The notes under the pieces: generated by a model
What the model saw: the letters and a program-made list of their open reading frames with translations, nothing else
What the model was told of the DNA's origin: nothing
Database searches by the model: none
Made by a program: the position numbers and the translations under genes
Source: Lentisphaerota bacterium
GTDB taxonomy: Bacteria; Verrucomicrobiota; Kiritimatiellia; RFP12; UBA3636
Length of the DNA stretch: 9,113 nucleotides
Assembly (NCBI GenBank): GCA_012514445.1
Contig: JAAZAI010000195.1
Location: forward strand, 1-9,113
Direction: 5' to 3'
In this document: positions 1-6,137 of the stretch, one piece after another
Layout of the letters: each line of letters opens with the position of its first letter
How positions within the stretch are numbered: the first letter of the stretch is position 1

Positions 1-236
1 ATTTCAAAGGCGTGGGGCGGAGCCGCGTCTACCATTTCGTCTCCAAGTCGCTTGGCCGCATCGAGCCGAATCCCGGCCGCAAGCAGTTCCTGGCCAAGTG
101 GAGACTCGCTCCCTCCACGTTCTACCGGTTCTTCATCAAGAAGGGCCAGCCCTTCGAAGGCCCGCTGAAGGAGCCCGTGATCGAAGGCAAGCTCCGCCGT
201 CGACTTCTCCAAGACGCCGTCGCCCGCTTTTTTTGA
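1..236 (+). CDS. C-terminal fragment of a probable family-2 glycosyltransferase
   Basis: The frame is open from the window edge (first whole codon at 3) and stops with TGA at 234-236, giving about 77 residues; the real start lies upstream of the window, so the internal GTG at 12 is not taken as a start. The fragment runs through VYHFVSKSLGRI, then NPGRKQFLAKW, LAPSTFYRFF and a final stretch around GPLKEP. This order (a YHF-x-SKS segment, a short acidic/glycine link, a KQFL-x-KW segment, then a basic tail) resembles the C-terminal end of GT2 (GT-A fold) glycosyltransferases that decorate surface polysaccharides, where a His in the first segment helps bind the metal or substrate. The assignment is from pattern memory on a short piece and the catalytic DxD region is outside the window. 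It is convergent with the MFS gene, and its stop codon overlaps the outer arm of the repeat block that follows. Confidence 0.55.
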   Translation, partial: FKGVGRSRVYHFVSKSLGRIEPNPGRKQFLAKWRLAPSTFYRFFIKKGQPFEGPLKEPVIEGKLRRRLLQDAVARFF

Positions 237-252
237 GTTCGGAAGGCGTGAT

Positions 253-271
253 TGCGTGAGTGCGTGAGTTT
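253..271 (-). repeat. Left inner arm of CTCACGCA repeat (inverted copy)
   Basis: On the minus strand this reads AAACTCACGCACTCACGCA, identical over 19 bases to 667-685 on the plus strand. It consists of two CTCACGCA units, and a diverged third unit (ATCACGCC) follows it at 245-252, so it is built from the same 8 bp unit as the array at 6103-6136. Confidence 0.8.
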
Positions 272-272
272 G

Positions 273-282
273 GCGCTAGCGC
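273..282. repeat. Perfect 10 bp palindrome GCGCTAGCGC
   Basis: A self-complementary 10-mer immediately inside the left arm of the repeat block. It may be part of the element's terminal structure or a protein site; nothing further can be said. Confidence 0.35.
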
Positions 283-295
283 GGTCGCCGAAGCA

Positions 296-421
296 GTACC
301 GACGCGGCTACGACGCGTCGCCCGATCGAATGGCCGAGCCATTCGCTGCAAGGCGCACACGGCTGTGTAGAGCGGCAGCCGCCTGCCGCTTCCGGGCAAC
401 CCGCCGTAGCCGGGTTGGTAC
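296..421. repeat. Large imperfect inverted repeat enclosing two hairpins
   Basis: The left arm GTACCGACGCGGCTACGACG (296-315) matches the reverse complement of 402-421 at 17 of 20 positions. Between the arms are two perfect small hairpins: GAATGGC-CGA-GCCATTC (328-334 with 338-344) and AGCGGCA-GCCGCC-TGCCGCT (371-377 with 384-390). Either strand could fold into a cruciform-like or multi-branched RNA of about 126 nt. The nesting suggests a structured element rather than chance, but GC-rich DNA forms short stems easily. Confidence 0.5.
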
Positions 422-441
422 TTTGCCGCGATTCACTTCCG

Positions 442-466
442 TAATCTTGAATTCGTTTCAAGATTA
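442..466. repeat. AT-rich 10 bp perfect hairpin
   Basis: TAATCTTGAA (442-451) and TTCAAGATTA (457-466) are perfect complements around a TTCGT loop. It sits in the middle of the otherwise GC-rich repeat block and stands out by its low GC. There is no run of T on either side, so it is not a classical intrinsic terminator; it could be a protein binding site, a symmetry point of the fold-back element, or a weak termination/RNA stability hairpin for the convergent transcripts. Confidence 0.5.
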
Positions 467-591
467 TTGCGAACCGCGCCGTTCCTACAGCTTTACTGAG
501 GTTCGTTCAGTTGCCGTAAGGCGAGGTGGGGCGATGCCGTCCCGGGAGCCGCGCTCGACCGGCTAGCGGCTTGCCTATGTGGGCGGAGCAG

Positions 592-661
592 GGTCTGGGA
601 CCGCGAGGCTACCGCCTCGCACACGATGCGGAGCGGAAGCTCCGCGCACCCAGGCTCTGGG
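592..661. repeat. Cluster of four short perfect hairpins
   Basis: Four adjacent stems lie in 70 bp: GGTC-TGG-GACC (592-602), GCGAGGC-TACC-GCCTCGC (603-620), GCGGAGC-GGAA-GCTCCGC (628-645) and CCCAG-GCT-CTGGG (649-661). The third has a GGAA loop, which is of GNRA type when read on the plus strand. Closely spaced palindromes in a 3' intergenic position are typical of REP/BIME-like elements. They lie just downstream of the MFS gene and could stabilise or end that transcript, although no U-tract follows. Confidence 0.5.
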
Positions 662-666
662 CGTTA

Positions 667-685
667 AAACTCACGCACTCACGCA
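667..685 (+). repeat. Right inner arm of CTCACGCA repeat, overlapping the MFS stop codon
   Basis: AAACTCACGCACTCACGCA, the perfect complement of 253-271. The minus-strand stop codon of the MFS-HEAT gene (679-681) lies inside it, so the last residues of that protein and its stop are written by repeat sequence. Confidence 0.8.
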
Positions 686-3102
686 CTCCGAACTCTGGGA
701 TGCTTCGGGTCGAGGCGTTTCGAAAGCCGGTCGGCCAGGAAGAGCACCGCGAGCAGCACGAACCGGTCCTGCTCTCCCGCCCCGTACGCCAGATAGGCCC
801 AGAGCCGGAGCTGCAGCCACAAGCTCGTGGCCACGTAGTCGGCGCCTTCGAGGCGCTCGTCCTTGAACTTCCCGCTCTCCGCGAAGAATCCCTTGAGGAA
901 GTCGGCCTCCGGAACGTCGCCCGGGCGCTCGCAGGGCAGGCAGAACGACACCGCCGCGCAGAGCGCGGAGGTCGCCACCTCCTGGAAGCGGCCGGCGTCG
1001 AGATGCGCCACCATCGCGTCGGGGTCGAGACCCTGCCACCGGCGCGCAAGCGAATCGCAAAGCGCCGCCGCGCGCACGCCGGGCTTGCGGACCTCGTCCT
1101 CGAAGACCTGGTGGACGTGCGGCCCGTCCTCCATCGCGCGGCAGACCGAGACGAGGCATTGCGTCTGGAGAACGGGGCTGGTGTTGACCGTGAACGCGGT
1201 GAAGATGAGGCGCGCGTCCCGGTGGTCGCCGAGGCGGCTGGCGGCCTCGGCGGCCTGGGCCTTGAGCAGCGGAGGGGCGTCCTCGGCCTCGAGCACGACG
1301 CGCACCTCCGGCAGCGCGGCGCGGTCCCCGATCAGGCCGGTGGCGCCGATGCAGGCGGCGGCGAGGTTTGCGTCTTCGTTGTCGAAGAGGGCGTTGAGAT
1401 GCGGCAGCGCGGGCTTGAAGCGGCTGCGGCCGAGCGCCTTCGCGGCCTCGATCTGGATGCCCAGGTCCGGCCGGCGGAGGACCTCGACGAGCGCGGCGGC
1501 GACGGCGGGGTCCATTTCGCCCCCGTTGCCGGCCAGGTTGTGAACCGCGCCGTCGCGAACCTGGGAGGAGCAACTGTAGAGGTCGCGCACGAGTTCGCTC
1601 TCCACGAGCCCGCCCCTGGCCGACCGGAGCACGTCGAGGCGCGCCGCCTCGGTCAGGGAGTTGGACAGCGTCTGGGCGTGGTAGACGCCGCGGACGGGGT
1701 TGTTGGCGAGCAGCACCCGGAGCACGTGCATCGTCGGCGAGGCGCCTTCCTCGCGCAGGAGGCGGATGAGCAGCGCGGTGAGCGCGTAGACGGCCGCGCC
1801 CGCGAGCGCCAGCACGTTGAACGGCGTCAGACCCAGGCCGCCGGCCATCCGCCGCAGGCCGTCGGGGCCGAAGCCCGGCGTGCCCAGCAAGTCGAAGAGC
1901 ACGCCGCTGAACATCGCCACCACGCCGCCGACGAGACCGGAGAACGAGAAGAACAGGCTGATGGCGAGCGTCTGCGTCTTGCGGGTGCCGATGCTGCGCA
2001 TGAAGGCGAGCTGCATCGAGGCGATGCCGACGTTGACGAAGCCGCCCAGCACGAAGACCGGGATCGCGCCCGCGAAACCCTCGGGCAGCGCCGCCCAGTC
2101 GCCGAGCAGCGCGGTGCTCGCCCGCCGCACGACGAAGTCGAGCGCGTGATCGCCCGGGCGCATCGTGCCCCAGAGCACGAACTCCACGCTTTTGACGAGC
2201 GTGCAGATGAGCAGGACCGGCTTGCGGCCGTAGTGCTTGCCCACGATCTCGAAGAGCCGTCCCGCGGCGAAGCTCACCACGCAGCTGATGCCCGCCAGCA
2301 CCTGCATCTGGACCATCGAGAACTTCATCGTCCGCTGGAGATGCACGAAGATGAAGGCGCAGCAGAGCCACCCCGCCACGGACTGGAGCGAAAACACCGC
2401 CGAGAGCCGCTGGAAGCCGGAGCTGCGGAGCACCGCGAGCATGTTCCCGAGCACGCCGCCTTCCGCATGCGGATCGGGGTCGGGATCGGGCACGCGGGCG
2501 TTCGTGCGCAGCGAGGCCGCCGCGAACGTCAGTCCAATGCCCAGCAGCAGCACGTAGGTGAGGCGGTTCTCGCGCCCGAGGCGGTCCGCCACCCAGCCCA
2601 TCGCGAAGCCGGCCACGACGCTCGCCACCATGCCCTGCGCGGTGAGGCGGTTCCAGAACACGCTCACCTCGCGCTCGGGCACGATGTCCGACTGCCACGC
2701 GAGCTGCACCGGGCGGTGGAGCTGGAAGCCGACGTTCGCCAGCAGCAGGACCGCGATGAAGAAGCCCGTCGCCGCGCCCGCCGGCAGCGCCGGCCACGCG
2801 GCCACGAGCGCGGCCATCAGCGCGAACATCGACAGATAGAAGCTCAGCGCGGACACCCAGAACTTCTTGCGGTTGAAGTAGCGCTGCTGCAGCACCGCCC
2901 CCGCGATCTGCACGGGCAGCGTGAGCAGCGGCAGCGACATCATCAGGCCGATCTGCTTCTGGCTCATGCCCAGCGAAAGCAGCATGCCGGTGTAGAGCGC
3001 GCCGTACGTGCAGATGCCGAACGCCGCCCACAGGATGTTCGACCGGTGGAAGGCGTCGAGGCTGGCGCGGATCACCCGCGAGGAGAGAGGAGTCTGCGGC
3101 AT
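679..3102 (-). CDS. MFS transporter with C-terminal HEAT-like repeat domain
   Basis: 807 residues. Residues about 20-447 look like a major facilitator superfamily permease with some 12 hydrophobic segments (roughly 23-43, 50-71, 80-103, 107-127, 155-175, 181-199, 234-256, 263-283, 293-313, 345-362, 378-403, 428-447). Basic turns such as VADRLGRENR (171-180) and GKHYGRKP (288-295) lie where the MFS cytoplasmic loop motifs would be. From about 450 the chain becomes soluble and helical, with alternating helices of HEAT/PBS type, for example PAVAAALVEVLRRPDLGIQI (532-551) and the following units to about 630. MFS proteins are usually 400-500 residues, so the 350-residue cytoplasmic tail is unusual. 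It is the last gene of the three-gene run, 46 nt after the FAD gene; the start has only a weak GAAAG upstream. Likely role: uptake or export of a small organic or sugar-like compound, substrate unknown. The last codons and stop lie in the repeat arm. Confidence 0.85.
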   Translation of the reverse strand: MPQTPLSSRVIRASLDAFHRSNILWAAFGICTYGALYTGMLLSLGMSQKQIGLMMSLPLLTLPVQIAGAVLQQRYFNRKKFWVSALSFYLSMFALMAALVAAWPALPAGAATGFFIAVLLLANVGFQLHRPVQLAWQSDIVPEREVSVFWNRLTAQGMVASVVAGFAMGWVADRLGRENRLTYVLLLGIGLTFAAASLRTNARVPDPDPDPHAEGGVLGNMLAVLRSSGFQRLSAVFSLQSVAGWLCCAFIFVHLQRTMKFSMVQMQVLAGISCVVSFAAGRLFEIVGKHYGRKPVLLICTLVKSVEFVLWGTMRPGDHALDFVVRRASTALLGDWAALPEGFAGAIPVFVLGGFVNVGIASMQLAFMRSIGTRKTQTLAISLFFSFSGLVGGVVAMFSGVLFDLLGTPGFGPDGLRRMAGGLGLTPFNVLALAGAAVYALTALLIRLLREEGASPTMHVLRVLLANNPVRGVYHAQTLSNSLTEAARLDVLRSARGGLVESELVRDLYSCSSQVRDGAVHNLAGNGGEMDPAVAAALVEVLRRPDLGIQIEAAKALGRSRFKPALPHLNALFDNEDANLAAACIGATGLIGDRAALPEVRVVLEAEDAPPLLKAQAAEAASRLGDHRDARLIFTAFTVNTSPVLQTQCLVSVCRAMEDGPHVHQVFEDEVRKPGVRAAALCDSLARRWQGLDPDAMVAHLDAGRFQEVATSALCAAVSFCLPCERPGDVPEADFLKGFFAESGKFKDERLEGADYVATSLWLQLRLWAYLAYGAGEQDRFVLLAVLFLADRLSKRLDPKHPRVRSA

Positions 3103-3148
3103 GGCGCTTTCGTTTGGTTTTGCGTGCAGGAAAACGGGAATGCGTGGA

Positions 3149-4390
3149 TCACGCCTGCGCTTCCGCCACGAGCGCGGGATCGAGGCGGACGCCCCGCCGG
3201 CGAAGCGCGGACTGCACGTCGGCGACGGGCAGCTCGCGCAGCGGCCGCCCCGACGCCGCGGCCATCGCCGCCGCCGTGCCGGCCGCCTCGCCCGAGACGG
3301 CGCAGACCGGAATCACGCGCGTGATGTCCCAGGTGTCGCCCGTCGAGGAGAGGCAGCGGCCCGCGACGGCCAGGTTCGGCGTCTTCACGGCCAGAATGGC
3401 GCGATACGGCAGCGAATAGACCGGGCCGCGCTTGCGCCAGTCGGAGAAGACGCCCACCGCGTCGTCGTGCCAGCGGTGGAGGTCCGCCGGCGTCATCACA
3501 TAGTCGGAGACGAGGTGGCGGGTCATGCGGAAGCCGTGGAAGCACGGCGCATAGAATGCGTGCAGGGGCCCATGCCCCTCGCCTGAGCGGGAGGCGTTGC
3601 GCTTCGCGAGGTCCTCGACGATCAGCTTGCGGGATTCGATGATCTGGCGCGACACGGAACGCCAGTCGGTGCCGTCGAAGCGCATCAGCTCCGGCCGGGA
3701 ATCCACCTCCCAGAAGGGATCGACGGCGTAGCCCAGCGACACCTTGCGCTCCGCATCCACGGCGTAGTACCAGGCGCTGCGCACGTTCTTCGCCGACGTC
3801 TCGGTGGCCTCGCCGCACCCGTGGCAGAGATCCGCCTCGCCCGTGCAGTCCACCACCGCCTTCGCCGCGAACGCGCCGCACCCCGACTTGTTCTCGACGA
3901 TCAGATGCGTGATCGCGCCGTCCGCCGCGCGCGCGACGTCGACGGACAAGGTGTCGTACGCGATCTCGACGCCGGCCTCCTCGAGGATCCGCTCCAGGGC
4001 GATGACCATCGGGCCGGGATCGTAGCGCAGCTCGTAGCGTTCCTTGCGCAGCGCCTCGTCCGTCGCCCCGGCGGGGGCCGCCCAGGCGCCGGCGGGCCGC
4101 GCCGCGCCGTAGGGGATGGGCGCCTTGAGCAGCTCCTCGGCGATGCCGAAGCTCACCTGGCGGCCGCGACCGTCGCACAGCGGCAGGTAGACGATGATGT
4201 GCCCGAGCGTGGCGAGGCCGCCGAGGCCCGCGTATTTCTCGACGAGGCAGGTCTTCGCGCCGTTGCGCGCCGCGGCGAGCGCGGCCGCGACGCCCGCGAT
4301 GCCGCCGCCGGCGACCACGACGTCCCAGCTTCCCCAGACCGGCACCGCGCGGGCCGGTCTTTTGATCTTCGACATGGATTCTTTCTTCAT
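3149..4390 (-). CDS. FAD-dependent oxidoreductase (FAD_oxidored, PF12831-like)
   Basis: 413 residues. The N-terminus carries the dinucleotide-binding motif VVVAGGGIAGVAAALAAARN (24-43) ending at the ribose-binding acidic residue in LVEK (49-52), followed by GLGGLAT (55-61). A mid-protein DCTGEAD (181-187) and a C-terminal second FAD contact, PNLAVAGRCLSSTG (338-351) with a Gly/Ala-rich helix to about 378, are in the order expected of the FAD_oxidored family, whose members oxidise varied, mostly unknown, substrates and are plentiful in PVC polysaccharide degraders. FHGFRMTRHL (284-293) sits where that family has its RETR-like segment. No signal peptide, so cytoplasmic. The start at 4390 is favoured by GAGG five bases upstream; an ATG five codons further in has a poorer site. 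It lies 28 nt after the hydrolase gene and 46 nt before the transporter. Exact substrate unknown. Confidence 0.85.
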   Translation of the reverse strand: MKKESMSKIKRPARAVPVWGSWDVVVAGGGIAGVAAALAAARNGAKTCLVEKYAGLGGLATLGHIIVYLPLCDGRGRQVSFGIAEELLKAPIPYGAARPAGAWAAPAGATDEALRKERYELRYDPGPMVIALERILEEAGVEIAYDTLSVDVARAADGAITHLIVENKSGCGAFAAKAVVDCTGEADLCHGCGEATETSAKNVRSAWYYAVDAERKVSLGYAVDPFWEVDSRPELMRFDGTDWRSVSRQIIESRKLIVEDLAKRNASRSGEGHGPLHAFYAPCFHGFRMTRHLVSDYVMTPADLHRWHDDAVGVFSDWRKRGPVYSLPYRAILAVKTPNLAVAGRCLSSTGDTWDITRVIPVCAVSGEAAGTAAAMAAASGRPLRELPVADVQSALRRRGVRLDPALVAEAQA

Positions 4391-4418
4391 GAGTACCTCG
4401 GAAAATGGCGTTGTTCAA

Positions 4419-5885
4419 TCATTCCGTCGCCATGCGCGTGCCAGTCGCGGAGACGTCGAGAAGGGTTTCATGCCGGAACCAGATCGGCGTGCGCTGACGG
4501 TAGGTCAGGCGGTTCCCGGCGAAGGCGAAGTCGAGCGTGAACCAGCTCGGGGTCCCGATCGGAAGGATGTTGACGACGAGTTCGTTCGCCGAAGACCAGG
4601 CCGCGCGGGCGACGAGGTCGAGCGGTTCGGGATAGGCGAAGGCGGTGCGCGTGCGGATGTCGGCGTCGAAACCGGCTTCGAACACGGCCGTGCGGTCGCC
4701 GAACTCCAGCGTCAGCGCGACGGCGGCGCCGGAGGCGGCGGGCGCGAGCGCCACGCGCAACAGGCCGAGTCGGTTCTCCGCCATGCGGTAGGACTCGGCC
4801 GAAAAGGCGACATTCGGCCCCGCCGGCGGCGGCAGCGCGAGGCGAAGCTGCGCTTCGCAAGTCCGCAAGGAGGCGAGCGCCGCGGCGTCCACGGGCAGCG
4901 CGCGGTGCTTCACGGCGTTCATGAGCGAGACGTAGGCGGCATCCAGTTCGGCCTGGATGTCGCCGCTGCCGGCGGTGATGGCCACGGCGATGTCGTGCTC
5001 CGGCATCATCAGCGCGATCTGCCCGGCGTAGCCGTCCCCGCGGAAGCAGTTGTAGCGGCACATCCAGAACTGGAAGCCATAGCCCTGGTTCCAGTCGGGC
5101 GGACCTCCCCAGGGGATCGTGGCGTTCTCGATCTGCTTGCGCGAGGCCATGGCGACGTAGTCGCGCGGGATGAGCTGCCGCCCGTCCCAGACGCCGCCCT
5201 GGAGCCAGAGCTGCGCGAACGCGGCGATCTCCTCGACGCTCAGCCAGAGGCCCCACCCGCCGATGTCGATGCCGTCGGGGTTGCGCTCCCACGCGATTTC
5301 GCCGAAGCCCAGCGGATCGAAGAGCCGCGGCCGCAGGTATTCCGAAACCCGCAGGCCCGAGACCTTCTGGATCACCGCGGAGAGCATGAACGTCGCGCCG
5401 GAGTTGTAGGCGAACTTCACGCCGGGCTCGTGCGGCAGCTCGTCCTCGAGGAAGCCGCCCACCCAGTCGCGCCCCGGATCGCCCGCCTTGTAGCGCTGCA
5501 GCGCGCAGCCGGCGTGGCCGGAGGCCATCGTGAGCAGATGGCGGAGCGTGACCCGCCGCATGCGCTCGGAGACCTTCGGCGAGAGGCGGTCCGGAAAGAA
5601 GTCGACGAGCCGGTCGTCGATGGAGAGCAGCCCCTCGCCCTGCGCGATGCCGATGGCGGAGGAGACGAAGCTCTTGCTCAGCGAGAAGAGCTGATGCGGT
5701 GCATCGGCGGGATGCGGAGCCCAATGGCCTTCGGAGACGACCTTGCCATGCCGCAGCAGCAGATAGCCGTGCACGCGGTGGCCGTGCCGGGCGAGGGTGT
5801 CGAGCGCCTTCGCGAAGGCCTCGGCGGCGCCAGAGGGGATGCCCTCGGCTTCAGGCGTCGAACGGACAAGCGGTTTTGCAATCAT
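4419..5885 (-). CDS. Serine hydrolase, class C beta-lactamase family (PF00144)
   Basis: 488 residues. The N-terminus begins RSTPEAEGI (8-16), the usual opening of this family, which supports the start at 5885. Catalytic signatures: SLSK (S68-x-x-K71, nucleophile and general base), YNS at 160-162 (the Tyr of the YxN/YxS motif, here in the YxS form known from NylB-type amidases/esterases), WGLWLS (211-216) and GYAGQ (285-289) in place of the KTG box. After about residue 335 there is an extra ~150-residue C-terminal region, probably a beta-rich domain seen in some family members. No signal peptide is visible, so it is probably cytoplasmic, unlike true beta-lactamases. Members act as esterases, amidases or transesterases; this one could remove ester or amide groups from an imported substrate. 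First gene of the presumed operon. No Shine-Dalgarno is seen before the ATG, and a strong hairpin lies in the leader. Confidence 0.85.
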   Translation of the reverse strand: MIAKPLVRSTPEAEGIPSGAAEAFAKALDTLARHGHRVHGYLLLRHGKVVSEGHWAPHPADAPHQLFSLSKSFVSSAIGIAQGEGLLSIDDRLVDFFPDRLSPKVSERMRRVTLRHLLTMASGHAGCALQRYKAGDPGRDWVGGFLEDELPHEPGVKFAYNSGATFMLSAVIQKVSGLRVSEYLRPRLFDPLGFGEIAWERNPDGIDIGGWGLWLSVEEIAAFAQLWLQGGVWDGRQLIPRDYVAMASRKQIENATIPWGGPPDWNQGYGFQFWMCRYNCFRGDGYAGQIALMMPEHDIAVAITAGSGDIQAELDAAYVSLMNAVKHRALPVDAAALASLRTCEAQLRLALPPPAGPNVAFSAESYRMAENRLGLLRVALAPAASGAAVALTLEFGDRTAVFEAGFDADIRTRTAFAYPEPLDLVARAAWSSANELVVNILPIGTPSWFTLDFAFAGNRLTYRQRTPIWFRHETLLDVSATGTRMATE

Positions 5886-5902
5886 GAGGGGATGAAATCG
5901 TC

Positions 5903-5921
5903 GCGACGCGCTTCGCGTCGC
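5903..5921 (-). promoter_or_regulatory. Leader hairpin upstream of the serine hydrolase start
   Basis: GCGACGCG (5903-5910) and CGCGTCGC (5914-5921) form a perfect 8 bp GC stem with a 3-base loop, 17 nt before the hydrolase start codon. In the mRNA it would lie between the putative -10 box and the ATG, in a leader without an obvious ribosome binding site. It could affect translation or transcript stability; function is inferred only from position. Confidence 0.4.
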
Positions 5922-5932
5922 TTTCGCCGCCT

Positions 5933-5961
5933 ATTCTACCCCAAGCGGCGCCGGAAATGAA
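5933..5961 (-). promoter_or_regulatory. Candidate promoter for the minus-strand operon
   Basis: On the minus strand TAGAAT (5933-5938, five of six bases of TATAAT) is preceded after 17 bases by TTCATT (5956-5961, a poor -35). The 18 bp palindrome at 5975-5992 lies just upstream of the -35, a place where an activator or repressor could act. Assignment is by eye; organisms of this type may use different consensus sequences. Confidence 0.3.
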
Positions 5962-5974
5962 CTGCAAAAACGCC

Positions 5975-5992
5975 TGACCGAGTAATCGGTCA
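5975..5992. promoter_or_regulatory. Perfect 18 bp palindromic operator candidate
   Basis: TGACCGA-GTAA-TCGGTCA, a 7 bp perfect inverted repeat with a 4 bp spacer. Its size and spacing fit a dimeric helix-turn-helix regulator (TetR- or GntR-like). The same half-site recurs at 6138-6147 (GTAATCGGTC, a ten-base direct copy) and 6189-6197 (TGACCGATT) in the same intergenic region. The regulator is not encoded in the window. Confidence 0.5.
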
Positions 5993-6056
5993 GTCGCCGG
6001 GGGTGACGTCAGAAGACTCCGTCGAGCAGACCCCTTCCGTCCCGTCGCCTGCCCGA

Positions 6057-6085
6057 TTGAGCCGCTAGTGGCGACGGTCGACAAT
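6057..6085 (+). promoter_or_regulatory. Candidate upstream promoter for the lyase gene
   Basis: TTGAGC (6057-6062) and GACAAT (6080-6085) are 17 bp apart, each matching four of six consensus bases. Transcription from here would give a leader of about 170 nt containing the CTCACGCA array and two AATCGGTC half-sites. A second, equally weak pair (TTGCCT at 6204-6209, GACAAT at 6228-6233, spacer 18) lies closer to the gene, directly after the 6189-6197 half-site. Confidence 0.25.
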
Positions 6086-6102
6086 GATTACGACAAAGGA
6101 AA

Positions 6103-6136
6103 CTCACGCAATCACGCACTCACGCACTCACGCACT
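6103..6136 (+). repeat. CTCACGCA 8 bp tandem array
   Basis: Four 8 bp units run head to tail: CTCACGCA, ATCACGCA, CTCACGCA, CTCACGCA, then CT. With the preceding AA it starts exactly like the arms of the fold-back element at 253-271 and 667-685. It sits between the two divergent transcription units. The rest of the fold-back element is not present here, so it may be a solo end or a simple repeat. Confidence 0.75.
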
Positions 6137-6137
6137 G

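Larger units (their letters stand above)
235..695. repeat. Fold-back (MITE/REP-like) non-coding element with inverted ends
   Basis: This block fills the gap between two convergent genes. Its ends are inverted copies of one another: outer arms GAGTTCGGA (235-243) and TCCGAACTC (687-695), both 9/9, and inner arms at 253-271 and 667-685 that are perfect 19 bp complements (AAACTCACGCACTCACGCA read at 667). The left copy carries 9 bp between its arms (244-252) and the right copy 1 bp (686). Inside, a 20 bp imperfect inverted repeat (296-315 with 402-421, 17/20 by eye) encloses smaller hairpins, and a second group of hairpins lies at 592-661. I see no credible gene in it; the short open frames have no ribosome binding site or recognisable protein. 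It could be a non-autonomous mobile element, a REP/BIME-like cluster, a bidirectional termination region, or a structured RNA. No transposase is in the window and no target-site duplication is evident. Confidence 0.55.

Noticed and set aside
224..236. Run of seven T at the end of the glycosyltransferase fragment as an intrinsic terminator
   Set aside because: The Ts are codons for the last Phe residues and the stop, and no stable hairpin precedes them.
252..566. Short open frames within the repeat block
   Set aside because: No ribosome binding site, no family resemblance, and their sequence consists of the hairpins and repeat arms.
526..3324. A 932-codon open frame on the plus strand, longer than the MFS gene it opposes
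   Set aside because: Its translation is dominated by Arg, His, Glu and Ala with no domain or membrane pattern, typical of the antisense of a high-GC gene; the minus-strand MFS-HEAT protein is clearly the real one.
4419..5885. True beta-lactamase (AmpC-type antibiotic resistance)
   Set aside because: No signal peptide, YNS instead of YxN, no KTG box, and it belongs to a presumed catabolic operon; an esterase/amidase of the same fold is more likely.
6004..6011. TGACGTCA, a perfect 8 bp palindrome resembling a eukaryotic CRE site
   Set aside because: An 8 bp palindrome is expected by chance, and it is not repeated in the region or related to the AATCGGTC half-sites.
6103..6136. CRISPR array
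   Set aside because: The 8 bp units are contiguous with no spacers, and no cas genes are present.
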